From Enoplolaimus lenunculus (taxonomy: Eukaryota > Nematoda > Enoplea > Enoplida > Thoracostomopsidae), in the NCBI GenBank assembly GCA_030248215.1, contig JASANG010000025.1, positions 144,501-208,500 on the forward strand: a stretch of 64,000 nt of DNA, in the 5' to 3' direction. The notes under the pieces are model-generated. The model was not told the origin of the DNA and ran no database searches. It worked only from the letters and a program-made list of their open reading frames with translations. Position 1 is the stretch's first letter. Each line of letters opens with the position of its first letter. Positions 20,433 to 31,829 of this stretch are shown here, piece after piece. The translations under genes were made by a program, and so were the position numbers.

Positions 20433-22055
20433 TAGTGATGGGCATCGGATATTTTTTCAACTCCGGATATCCGGTAATTCTTGCCGGATATCTATCCGGA
20501 TATCCGAAATGAAATTGTCTATTTCGGATATCCGAAACTCGTTTTGGTGGTTTTTGAGTTTCCGATCCTCAATTTTCGTTTCTTAAACACTTGTTTTAAA
20601 TTGTTGCTCTAAAGGAAGTACCCTGACCCTCAAGCCAATTGATATGAGCATAAAAGATACAATTATTCTAAAAATCGATATTTTTTATGCCAGTACTGTA
20701 GTGACCCGAATAAGAGGGAGTACCCATTTTGAGTCTCCCTCAATAGGAGTCCGCATCCCTAATAAGAGTCCGTACGCGCATACAGTCCCTAGACAATTTT
20801 TAGAGTCCATAGGTGAGTGCAAAGCTTTGAAGCGCACTTAAGTTTTCAAAGTACGTTCCTAATAATAACCTTGCATTATGGATAAAGCTTTTGATACCAG
20901 GCAAATAAACATTCAATTCTAGGGTTAGTTACAATACCGGATATATATGTGTAACGAAGTGTGGCGGAGGACGGGATAAAAATAAATAACAGTCCGTAAC
21001 CGAATAACAGGGGGTACCCTCTGGAGAGGTCAAATAACTATCAGTCCCCACCCTCCAATTCTGGTCACTCACTATAGTACCTCAATAGCTCAGGGTATTC
21101 AGTTTAGAAGATTGCTGCAGACTACTAAATAAATACTTGCGTTGACAACTTAAAATTGAGTGATTTGGCTTGTCTTTTGCTGCTTTATTTATACCACTGC
21201 AATAGAGATTCCATCGAATATAACCCTTCCCTCGAACTATGTATACTTGAATCGTTTTAGTTCCAAGAACAAAGAACCAGATTGAAATACGCTTACGGTA
21301 AGTCGTACAAAACATCAGCCCATGTTACTTATACTGGTGTCGCGCTTTCAGCAGCGGATCCAGAAATTTCTAGGCGGGATGCTAAATATTTTGAAACGCA
21401 ATTTTTCTCCAAAAAATTTTCTTAGCGGGAAAATTATAAGGTAGGATCCTATTTTATAACGAAAGTATTATGATGAGGGGACAAATTGTAAGGTATTGGT
21501 CCATAGACATTTTTCTTATCCGGACCGGATATCCGGTGTTATCTGTAGTCTATATCATGCTATTCTCAGTAAACTTGCTATCATTATTCTCGGATACATG
21601 AAGTGTTAACTCATGAAAACTTTGTGTTAAATAAAACCACTAAAACGTTTCAGAGGTAAATTAGCGTTGTATTGAATTACGGATAAAGATAGACCTGTGT
21701 GAAACCCAGCCGTATATCGAATTCTACAGAAACTCAGGCCCATGTTACTTTTAGGGCCGTAGAGGTTTCTGTTACTACAGTTTTTGAATAGGCTTAGGGA
21801 TTAAAGATCTTGAATCATCATGGAACAATTATGCAAAAATGTGGTTTAATTTTCTGACTGAGGTTTGGATACAGAATTTTTTCGCCAGCTCCAGCTACTT
21901 TGGTGGAGAAACCATGCAAATTATTCCCAAAAATCTTTTAGACAAATGCATTTCGGATATCCGGCGGATATCTAGATATCCGGATACACGTTTCATTTCG
22001 GATACATATCCGATATTTTTTATATCCGGATATCCAGTGCCCATCTATAGTGTTT
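20433..22055. mobile_element. Non-autonomous hAT-like element
   Basis: It begins AGTGATGGGCATCGG and ends TGCCCATCTATAG, with TGTTTATT and TGTTTATG on either side, a near-perfect 8-base target duplication typical of hAT. Subterminal GGATATCCGG repeats lie at both ends. No transposase frame is present. A family 1 MITE is nested within. Confidence 0.6.
20696..21077. mobile_element. MITE family 1, nested in a hAT-like element
   Basis: TA-flanked copy with ends CTGTAGTGACCCGAATAAGA and CTGGTCACTCACTATAG. It lies inside the larger element at 20,433-22,055, so it inserted later. Confidence 0.7.
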
Positions 22056-22312
22056 ATGTTAATGAAATTCAATTCCACACGTGGTGCGGATTTAATTAAC
22101 GCGTATTGTGGACAGTATATATTGTACGAAAATATATTTTGTCTGAAAGTAATTTTAACCCCTTCTCACATTGAGTTGCCTATAGGCAACTTAGCGCAGT
22201 GTATTTACGTTAAATAATATATATCGCACCGTGTTTAACAATTGCAACACGTATACATAGTACTAAATCGCCACAAGACGTAAGAGCCCACTCGGGCTCG
22301 AGCGTCAAGCTC

Positions 22313-22385
22313 CTATAGCTGAGTGGTGATGGTATACGCTTCCCACTACAGTCACCGGAGTTCGAATCCTAGCATAAAAGTAGGT
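22313..22385 (+). other. tRNA-related sequence (A and B boxes)
   Basis: It carries an A-box-like TAGCTGAGTGG and a B-box-like GAGTTCGAATCC about 40 bases apart, followed by an A-rich tail. No full acceptor stem forms, so it is best read as a tRNA-derived SINE head or a decayed tRNA. Confidence 0.3.
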
Positions 22386-22854
22386 CTCAGGGAAAATAGA
22401 ATGACACTCATATCACATTCAGAATTGAAAATTTTACTAACGACAATTTTTCAAATGCTTATGTTATATCAAGAATTTCTTTAAAGTACAGGAATGGGCT
22501 TGTAGCCTTTGAAACATTTCTTTGGAAATGCTTTCAAAACGTACAGTAATATTTTTGCCATTGGTTGCGGCCAGAAATATGTTTTCTTGATAGGTTGCGA
22601 CCAGATATAATATACGACATGTGTGGTCTGAAAGGTCAATTGTAGAATACTGAGCGAAAGTCGGACCCGCTCTGGGCTTGTTATTGCTTAGCTCGCTAAT
22701 TGTTTTTAGACAACGGTTCGCGTTCAAGCATTGTAGTATTATTATGTACATGGCGACAAGTTTGGATAGTGTCAGAACTGCACGGTCGGGACGACCCCTT
22801 CCTCCGAAGTACTGCGAATATATTTGATTTTCTCCTAAACTTCTCCGAAAGATA

Positions 22855-22927
22855 TGGCCACGCCGGGAATCGAACCTCGGAAATCTCGCTCGCGAGTCAA
22901 GCGCGCTACCCATTACACTACGCGGCC
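22855..22927 (-). tRNA. tRNA-like sequence at outer tip of unit A
   Basis: A 73-base minus-strand cloverleaf: seven-pair acceptor stem (GGCCGCG with CGTGGCC), D stem of four pairs with two wobbles, A box TAGTGTAATGGG and a perfect B box GGTTCGATTCC. With T at position 33 the anticodon reads CGC, but the anticodon stem has one mismatch, the T stem two, and the G3:U70 identity pair of Ala tRNA is absent. It looks like a tRNA pseudogene or SINE head rather than a proven tRNA. Confidence 0.45.
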
Positions 22928-25900
22928 GATATCATAATTTCCTCTGGTGGTATATGTGCACGAGTATGTATATGTCTTAACATTATACACTCTGCACATA
23001 CACAAGCCGCGTATACCCACAGATAGACCTATTATTTTGTGTTTAATTTTAGTTTTATTCGTAGCCATTGCTTTAATCATTTATTGCTGTTTTTCGTGCG
23101 GGCTTCCATCAGCCTCTATAAAAAGTTTGCCTGCCCATAATAAGTTTTAGCCCGCTTAGTTACAGATAATTTGCGAGCAAATTCTTATTCGCAGTTCCAG
23201 TTAATCCTACTGTTGTTCCCGCCTATATGGCTTTCAATTTGATTCTCTTCCGATATGTTTTTCGACATATGTTGTGTTAAACTTCCCTCGGTCTCAACAT
23301 CTAAACACAAAAAAACAAACATTTTCTTTCTAAAGTGTTATCTGTGATTGATTGTTTTAGCTTTACAGGACCAAAAAGCATGGCCAATTTGCCCATAACA
23401 CATTTTGAAAATTGTTGCCAGCCATCAGACACCTAAATCAGTTAATTTGTCAATATAAATTATCCATAATTGTCGCAAAATTTGCAGTTCCGAGGCCGGT
23501 ATAAAGTTGCTGTTTCGATTCTGATTCCGATTGCAATATAACCGAGTTCTGCTTTGCACATTGGACTCGGACCTAGGAAATTTCAACTACAACAACGGTT
23601 TTAACCTATCTGCTAATTATTCTTCGCAAAACGAACGCCAAAATTAGAGAAAGGTAACAATGCATTCGAGTTTTCGGGTTTTTACGTAGAACCGGGTTTG
23701 CTGAAAATTTATTGAGTAGAATAAGAGGAATTATTCATCCAGGCGTTAGTTGTAACTATAGTCCAGCCTAGTCTAGCCTGTGGTTATCACACGAGCCTCT
23801 TGACGATCTCTCTAAGGAGCGTGTTGACTTTGAAGTTCAGAAGTCTATGAAGTGTTCAACTCATAGACCATAACGCAAAAACGCTTATTATATATTTTTA
23901 AGAGTGAGCTCAAATATCCAATAGAAAATTAAGTTTAAATTGTAGCCAATCAATGGTTCAAAAACAAAGTTAGATTTCCCGAATGTTTAACCACTAATTT
24001 TGTTTAAACAACTTTTAGGTCATCGGCAGCTGTAAAACTAAAAAGATCTCATATACAACTAATTTAACCAATTAAATACTGATTACTGTATTTCAGTGCC
24101 TTGGACAGTTATTAGGAAAAGTGCCATGCATGAAGTCGTTACTATGCATTAAATTGGTTTATTCTATTTGAAAGAAATCAAAGTTTTATTAAATCTTTCA
24201 ATACCTTAAATCGCACTGTTCTGTTCAAAATCAATTCCATATGTGATCTACAAGAAATAAAACCGTATACTAATACTATACACTTCTTAAGTAATTGAAA
24301 TTTAGCAGTCATTGTTTAACTTTCTATCGTCTCTCAATTCCCATTTCACTACGCGAAAATATTTTCATTAAAAATCGCATGTAGCTCAGAATAAATTCAA
24401 ATAGAAAATTTGTCAATTCCACATGTGGCATTTTAAATTTATCAATTTTCTCCAAGTTAAATGAAATTAAATAAAGTTATAATTTCAGTTTATGAACAAT
24501 CCTCAAACAATTAAATTCAATTCCATACACGATAACGTAAATAAGTGTCGTTACTTGAACAGAGTTTAAAATAGCAATTTAATTTCCTCAGTAGGTATAA
24601 TCAATTCTTATCATTTCTCGAATATTGCAGCCTCGCGTCAAACTGCGATTTTACTAATGGGCCAATTTTTAGCTAGAAAAATTTCCGAATATGTTCTTCT
24701 GCGGATTATTAGCTACAAAAATCTTCAAATATGTGTTGCTGTTATAAAGGAAGGAAATCCACTAGAAGTAGTAGAAATCCGTTCTAACTACATACTGGTT
24801 AGGCCCTGGCCTGAAATGAAAGTAATGTATGTTAATAGTCTGCTTAAATATAACCGTTTAATTCTCTTAGATAGACCAGATAGTTTCAGTAAAACATCAT
24901 TATAAATCAAGCGTCATATAGAAACATCTCTATTGCACAGCGAAACTTGAACATTGTGCACAAATGTGCAATTATTACCGATTTAATTTGTACTGCGCAT
25001 TAATTACTGATATTAAGTTATTGCATTTTTAACAAATAAATCCCACATGTCAAGTGCCCAAATGAAAGAACTACTGTAGCAAAAAATACATCAGAAAACG
25101 TTAATTTGCGAGCCACGCTGTCGAGTATCTAAGTAAGCTTATTGTAGAAAATGAATCGCTTTAAAATGAAAACGCAGTAAGCATCATATTGATTAAGCTG
25201 ATCCACTGTTCAGTTTTGCAACTGTTCAAAAGTGTGTGTAGTGCGTGCATCGCACGCTTTACTAATCATCGTATAATCAGCGGCGGATCCAGAAAATTTT
25301 AACACAGAGTCACACGATGTATAATAGTGAAAAAACTCGCGAGCCAAGCGATGGAAATGTATGCCTAACACAATTTCAGCATTAAAATTTAACAAAAAAA
25401 ATTGGTTTCGGTCGATATTGGGGATGCGAATGCGTTGGTGGATTACCCTTCGATCCACCATTGCTTATAATCTTTCATTTGCTTAAAATGCAGTAGCGGT
25501 TCACGAGGGGGTCCAGGAAACAGATAAAAAATAAAAATGTTTTTGCCAAAAGATGCACCTGAACACAGCGTTAACATTGAAGGCAAAATCTTATAATTCT
25601 CTTGTGTGATATTATTCCCCCCCCCAAAAGATCCACTCAACGCATATAACAAGTGGAATAAATAAAAAACAAGCTTAGGTTGGGGCTTATGCTTACGTAT
25701 TGGCTAATACTTAGAGAAATAATAATGATTAATGTGGATGTACTTTTTTACCTTTTTATCGAATTGACACATTTCTGAGGGGAAGTAATGCAAGTACCGC
25801 CTGAGAAATATCACTGAATAGAAGGAAAATTATGTTGTTGTACACAATCTTGCAAATAAAGTTGGGTATTTTAAGCAAACAAACTTTTGGAGTGACGTTG

Positions 25901-26771
25901 CTGCAGAACAATTCAGAATGTGTGTAATCACTCAGTCTGGGTTAAACTATTAGAACTCAGAAATGTGGTTTGATTCAACTCATTCTCATTTAATCGACTT
26001 ATCCGGGGTCAACTCAGTTCAGTGGGATAATCAAATCAACACAGAGGATGTTAATGTTTACTGTTGTTAGCTCATGAATAACCAACCCGCTGCCTGAGTT
26101 CATTAGCCTTTGGCAACAAACAAGTGACATTTTTTCGGTCCCAAAGAGGGTTTTATTACCTCATAAATGGATTTCGCGACAATTCATGTGATATGTAGTG
26201 AAAATAGAGAACAGAAAGAAATAATATAAAACATCATTTTTTGGCAAACGGGCCATTTTTTGCAAACGCCATCTTGTGAGTAACTGCAAATTCTTGTTCA
26301 TTTTTGCATCTACACAGTTTCTCAGTCGTTCTTAAGTTCATTTCTTATTTTGACATTTTCTACTGAAATTTATAATCTAAAAATTCATCGCTTAAAATTG
26401 TGAATTTCAATCAACTTTTAACAAAGCAGTATTTCTTAACAAGTGTATACAACTAATAAAGGAACTCAAAATAACGATAAATTCGTTAAGTTATAAATAA
26501 TATTTCTAAAATTAAATCACTTTCAGTCGTATGTCCATTAACACAGCGAAGTAGATTGAAGTAAAACCTTTGTTTCTGCATTAAAAATATGCTTTATGCA
26601 AAGATTTTTAGTTTTTTAATCAGCTCAGCTACTTCGCTGATTAGTTTTTTAGTTATATAACAGTAAACATTAACTCACATTGAGATGGGTCCATTCTTAG
26701 AATAAGTTGAATTTGAATCACCTCCGAATTCTGTGTTCTGATAGTCCAAATAAGGCAAAGTGATTACTTTA

Positions 26772-27219
26772 TGAACCCGAATAAGAGGGGGGAGGCAATA
26801 AGACGGGGGTTCCCATTTTGGGTCCGAATCAATAGGAGTCCGTATCCCTGATAAGAGTTCATAAGCGGATAGAGTCCCTAAACCCTAACTAGAATCCATA
26901 AATGTCAATTAACCCTATAACCCTAAATGTAGCACATAAATGACTCCAGGGCCAAATAATTTGAGTTCGAAACTGTAAAGCCTACTTAAATTTTGAAAGT
27001 ACATTCCTAAGTATAACCTTTTATTATCGCTCAAACTATTGAAACGAGACAAATATACGTTTAATTCAACGGATAGTTGCAGTACCGGATATATATCGTA
27101 ACGAAGGGCGGCGGAGCGTGGGTTAAAAATAAATAACAGTCCATTATAAAATAACAAGGAGGTTCCCTCTGTACAGGCCAAATAAATACCAGTCCCCCCT
27201 CTTATATGGGTCAGTACAG
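26772..27219. mobile_element. MITE family 1, copy beside the palindrome centre (unit A)
   Basis: A full copy reading from GAACCCGAATAAGAGG to GGGTCAGTACAG. Its equivalent in unit B is at about 38,223-38,670. Together with the oppositely oriented copy after the 360-base spacer it forms the inverted pair at which the palindrome begins. Confidence 0.75.
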
Positions 27220-27602
27220 TACCCTATTTCTGAGTTGAAATCAACTCACCGGAATTTACACTGAAATTGACACTGTGGCTATATACGTGGCGAGTTTTGC
27301 TTTTGTTATCTGTAAATGAAACAATTTTATTGATAAATTATTATCCTGGGTATTAAAAGCACCTTTTTAAAGTTTTAAAAGACGTGCGTAAAGACCGCAG
27401 ACTACAGATATATTCCGAAAAATGTTTTCACACACCCCCGGGCTCGTTCCGTAAGCTTTTTCCTTCAGAAAACATGTACTACCCAGAATATTTATTCCTG
27501 ATTCCCTTGTTTTTTAGAAGTATGGTTATTGTTTACTGCGCAGCTGTCACAATAATTTTATCAGCGGTGCCTCAATATCTCATATAGACCATGGTCTGGT
27601 TC

Positions 27603-27872
27603 CGTTGACAAATGAGCGATAATACAAGGTTATACTTAGGAATTACTTTCAAAATTTAAGTAGCTTTACAGTTTCAAACTCAAATTATTTGGTCCTAGAG
27701 TCATTTATGTGCTACATTTAGGGTTATAGGTTTAATTGACATTTATGGATTCTAGTTAGGGTTTAGGGACTCTATCCGCTTATGAACTCTTATCAGGGAT
27801 ACGGACTCTTTTGATTCAGACCCAAAATCGTCACGTCTTATTGCCTCCCCTCTTATTCGGGTTCATAAAGTA
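27603..27872. mobile_element. Hybrid MITE family 1 copy at the palindrome junction
   Basis: Its first part shares diagnostic bases with the second MITE of unit B (39,018-39,219), such as GGAATTACTTTC and GGTCCTAGAGTC. Its second part shares those of the inverted first MITE, such as GTGCTACATTTAGGG and the TTATTGCCTCCC end. The switch lies near 27,700. Confidence 0.65.
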
Positions 27873-30800
27873 ATCACTTTGCCTTATTTGGACTATCAGA
27901 ACACAGAATTCGGAGGATTCAAATTCAACTTATTCTAAGATTGGACCCATCTCAATGTGAGTTAATGTTTACTGTTATATAACTAAAAAACTAATCAGCG
28001 AAGTAGCTGAGCTGATTAAAAAACTAAAAATCTTTCATAAAGCATATTTTTTAATGCAGAAACAAAGGTTTTACTTCAATCTACTTCGCTGTGTTAATGG
28101 ACATACGACTGAAAGTGATTTAATTTTAGAAATATTATTTATAACTTAACGAATTTATCGTTATTTTGAGTTCCTTTATTAGTTGTATACACTTGTTAAG
28201 AAATACTGCTTTGTTAAAAGTTGATTGAAATTCACAATTTTAAGCGATGAATTTTTAGATTATAAATTTCAGTAGAAAATGTCAAAATAAGAAATGAACT
28301 TAAGAACAACTGAGAAACTGTGTAGATGCAAAAATGAACAAGAATTTGCAGTTACTCACAAGATGGCGTTTGCAAAAAATGGCCCTTTGCCAAAAAATGA
28401 TGTTTTATATTATTTCTTTTCTGTTCTCTTATTTTCACTACATATCACATGAATTTCGCGAAATCCATTTATGAGGTAATAAAACCCTCTTTGGGACCGA
28501 AAAAATGTCACTTGTTTGTTGCCAAAGGCTAATGAACTCAGGCAGCGGGTTGGTTATTCATGAGCTAACAACAGTAAACATTAACATCCTCTGTGTTGAT
28601 TTGATTTCCCACTGAACTGAGTTGACCCCGGATAAGTCGATTAAATGAGAATGAGTTGAATCAAACCACATTTCTGAGTTCTAATAGTTTAACCCAGACT
28701 GAGTGATTACACACATTCTGAATTGTTCTGCAGCAACGTCACTCCAAAAGTTTGTTTGCTTAAAATACCCAACTTTATTTGCAAGATTGTGTACAACAAC
28801 ATAATTTTCCTTCTATTCAGTGATATTTCTCAGGCGGTACTTGCATTACTTCCCCTCGAAATGTGTCAATTCGATAAAAAGGTAAAAAAGTACATCCACA
28901 TTAATCATTATTATTTCTCTAAGTATTAGCCAATACGTAAGCATAAGCCCCAACCTAAGCTTGTTTTTTATTTATTCCACTTGTTATATGCGTTGAGTGG
29001 ATCTTTTGGGGGGGGGGGGAATAATATCACACAAGAGAATTATAAGATTTTGCCTTCAATGTTAACGCTGTGTTCAGGTGCATCTTTTGGCAAAAACATT
29101 TTTATTTTTTATCTGTTTCCTGGACCCCCTCGTGAACCGCTACTGCATTTTAAGCAAATGAAAGATTATAAGCAATGGTGGATCGAAGGGTAATCCACCA
29201 ACGCATCGCATCCCCAATATCGACCGAAACCAATTTTTTTTGTTAAATTTTAATGCTGAAATTGTGTTACATCATTTCCATCGCTTGGCTCGCGAGTTTT
29301 TCACTATTATCATCGTGTGACTCTGTGTTAAAATTTTCTGGATCCGCCGCTATTATCGATGATTAGTAAAGCGTGCGATCACGACTAAAATTTTGAACAG
29401 TTGCAAAACTGAACAGTGGATAGTTAATCAATATGATGCTTATGCGTTTTCATTTAAAGCGATTATTTTCTACAATAAGTTACTTAGATTCTGCAGCGTG
29501 GCTCGCAAATTAACGTTTTCTGATGTATTTTTTGCTACAGTAGTTCTTTCATTTGGGCACTTACATGTGGGATTTATTTGTTAAAAATGAATAACTTAAT
29601 ATCAGTAATTAATGCGCAGTACAAATTAAATCGGTAATAATTCACATTTGTGCACAATGTTAAGTTTGCTGTGCAATAGAGATGTTTCTATATCGCTTGA
29701 TTTATAATGATGTTTTACTGAAACTATTGGTCTATCTAAGAGAATTAAACGGTTATATTTAAGCAGACTATTACATACATTATTTCATTTCTGCCAGGGC
29801 CTAACCAGTATGTAGTTAGAACGGATTTCTATACTTTAGTGGATTTCCTTCCTTTATAACAGCAACACATATTTGAAGATTTTTGTAGCTAATAATCCGC
29901 AGAAGAACATATTGGAAATTTTTTAGCTAAAAATTGGCCCATTAGTAAAATCGCAGTTTGACGCGAGGCTGATATTGAGAAATGATAAGAATTGATTATA
30001 CCTACTGAGGAAATTAAATTGCTATTTTAAACTTGTTAAGTACGCACTTATTTACGTTATGTGTATGGAATTGATTTAATTGTTTGAGGATTGTTATATG
30101 AATTATATTATTAATTTCATTTAATGGAGAAAATGATAAATTTAAAATGCCACATGTGGAATTACAAATTTTCTATTTGAATTATTTGAGCTAATGGATT
30201 TTTAATGAAAATATTTTGCGTAGTGAAATGGGAATTGAGACGATAGAAAGTTAAACAATGATGCTAAATTTAATTACTTAAAAGTGTATAGTATTGTTCG
30301 GTTTATTTTAATCACATATGGAATTGATTTTGAACAGAACAGTGCGATTTAAGGTATTGAAGATTTAATAAAACTTTGATTTCTTTCAAATAATAAACCA
30401 ATTTAATCATAGTAACGACTTCATGCATGGCACTTTTCTAATAACTGTCCAAGGCACTGAAATACAGTAATCAGTATTTAATTGGTTAAATTAGTTGTAT
30501 ATGAGATCTTTTTAGTTTTACAGCTGCCGATGACCTAAAGTTGTTTAAACAAAATTAGTGGTTAACATTCGGGAATCTAACTTTGTTTTTGAACCATTGA
30601 TTGGCTACAATTTAAACTTAATTTTCTATTGGATATTTGAGCTCACTCTTAAAAATATATAATAAGCGTTTTTGCGTTATGGTCTATGAGTTGAACACTT
30701 CATAGACTTCTGAACTTCAAAGTACACGCTCCTTAGAGAGATGTCAAGAGGCTCGTGTGATACCACAGGCTAGATTAGGCTGGACTATAGTTACAACTAA

Positions 30801-31607
30801 CGCCTGGATGAATAATTCCTCTTATTCTACTCAATAAATTTTCAGCAAACCCGTCTAGTAAAAACCCGAAAACTCGAATGCATTGTTACCTTTCTCTAAT
30901 TTTGGCGTTCGTTTTGCGAAGAATAATTAGCAGATAGGTTAAAACCGTTGTTGTAGTTGAAATTTCCTAGGTCCGAGTCCAATGTGCAAAGCAGAACTCG
31001 GTTATATTGCAATCAGAATCAGAATCGAAAACAACTTATCCGGCCTCGGAACTGCAAATTTTGCGACAATTATGGATAATTTATATTGACAAATTAACTG
31101 ATTTAGGTGTCTATGGCTGGCAACAATTTTCAAAATGTGTTATGGGCAATTGCCATGCTTTTTGGTCCTGTAAAGCTAAAACAATCAATCACAGATAACA
31201 CTTTAGAAAGAAAATGTTTGTTTTTTTGTGTTTAGATGTTAGACCGAGGGAAGTTTAACACAACATATGTCAAAAAACATATCGGAAGAGAATCAAATTG
31301 AAAGCCATATAGGCGGGAACAACAGTAGGATTAACTGGAACTGCGAATAAGAATTTGCTCGCAAATTATCTGTAACTAAGCGGGCTAAAACTTATTATGG
31401 GCAGGCAAACTTTTTATAGAGGCTGATGGAAGCCCGCACGAAAAACAGCAATAAATGATTAAAGCAATGGCTACGAATAAAACTAAAATTAAACACAAAA
31501 TAATAGGTCTATCTGTGGGTATACGCGGCTTGTGTATGTGCAGAGTGTATAATGTTAAGACATATACTACTCGTGCACATATACCACCAGAGGGAAATTA
31601 TGATATC

Positions 31608-31680
31608 GGCCGCGTAGTGTAATGGGTAGCGCGCTTGACTCGCGAGCGAGATTTCCGAGGTTCGATTCCCGGCGTGGCCA
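31608..31680 (+). tRNA. tRNA-like sequence at outer tip of the inverted arm
   Basis: An exact inverted copy of the 73-base tRNA-like sequence at 22,855-22,927, in a mirrored position. It shares the same imperfect T stem, so it was duplicated with the arm rather than arising independently. Confidence 0.45.
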
Positions 31681-31829
31681 TATCTTTCGGAGAAGTTTAG
31701 AGAGAAAATCAAATATTTCGCAGTACTTCGGAGGAAGGGTCCCCGCCGTGCAGTTCTCACTATCCAAACTTGTCGCCATGTACATAATAATACTCAATGC
31801 TTAACGCGAACCGTTTCTAAAAACAACTT

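Larger units (their letters stand above)
20090..27600 (+). repeat. Unit A: first forward copy of a large duplicated segment
   Basis: This segment matches 32,490-39,020 in direct orientation. The offset is 11,449-11,451 from 22.8 kb onward and about 12,345 near 20.4 kb. Its part from 22,704 also matches 27,600-31,826 in inverted orientation. From about 24.5 to 27.2 kb the two direct copies are almost base-identical, down to identical 82- and 83-codon open frames (24,657 and 36,108; 25,210 and 36,660). It holds a hAT-like element, two MITE copies and the tRNA-like tip. No host exon was found. Confidence 0.85.
27600..31826 (-). repeat. Inverted arm of the palindrome (reverse copy of 22,704-27,0xx)
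   Basis: The reverse complement of unit A, mirrored about position 27,320. It differs from unit A mainly by one- to few-base gaps rather than substitutions (for example in the mirror of 24,600 and of 23,810). It ends abruptly at about 31,826, where the mirrored sequence reaches 22,704, and is followed by low-complexity DNA. Confidence 0.85.

Noticed and set aside
22464-23026. Frames of 149 and 108 codons around the tRNA-like sequence
   Set aside because: They read through the tRNA-like sequence on both strands and appear in the duplicated copies only in broken form; no protein family is recognised.
24657-24905. 82-codon frame repeated identically at 36,108
   Set aside because: Identity reflects the recent large duplication, not selection. 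The inverted copy does not keep it, and no motif is recognised.
25210-25652. Overlapping minus frames recurring at 36,660-37,087 and 28,981
   Set aside because: They lie in repeat sequence with a C/G homopolymer and share positions only because the unit is duplicated.
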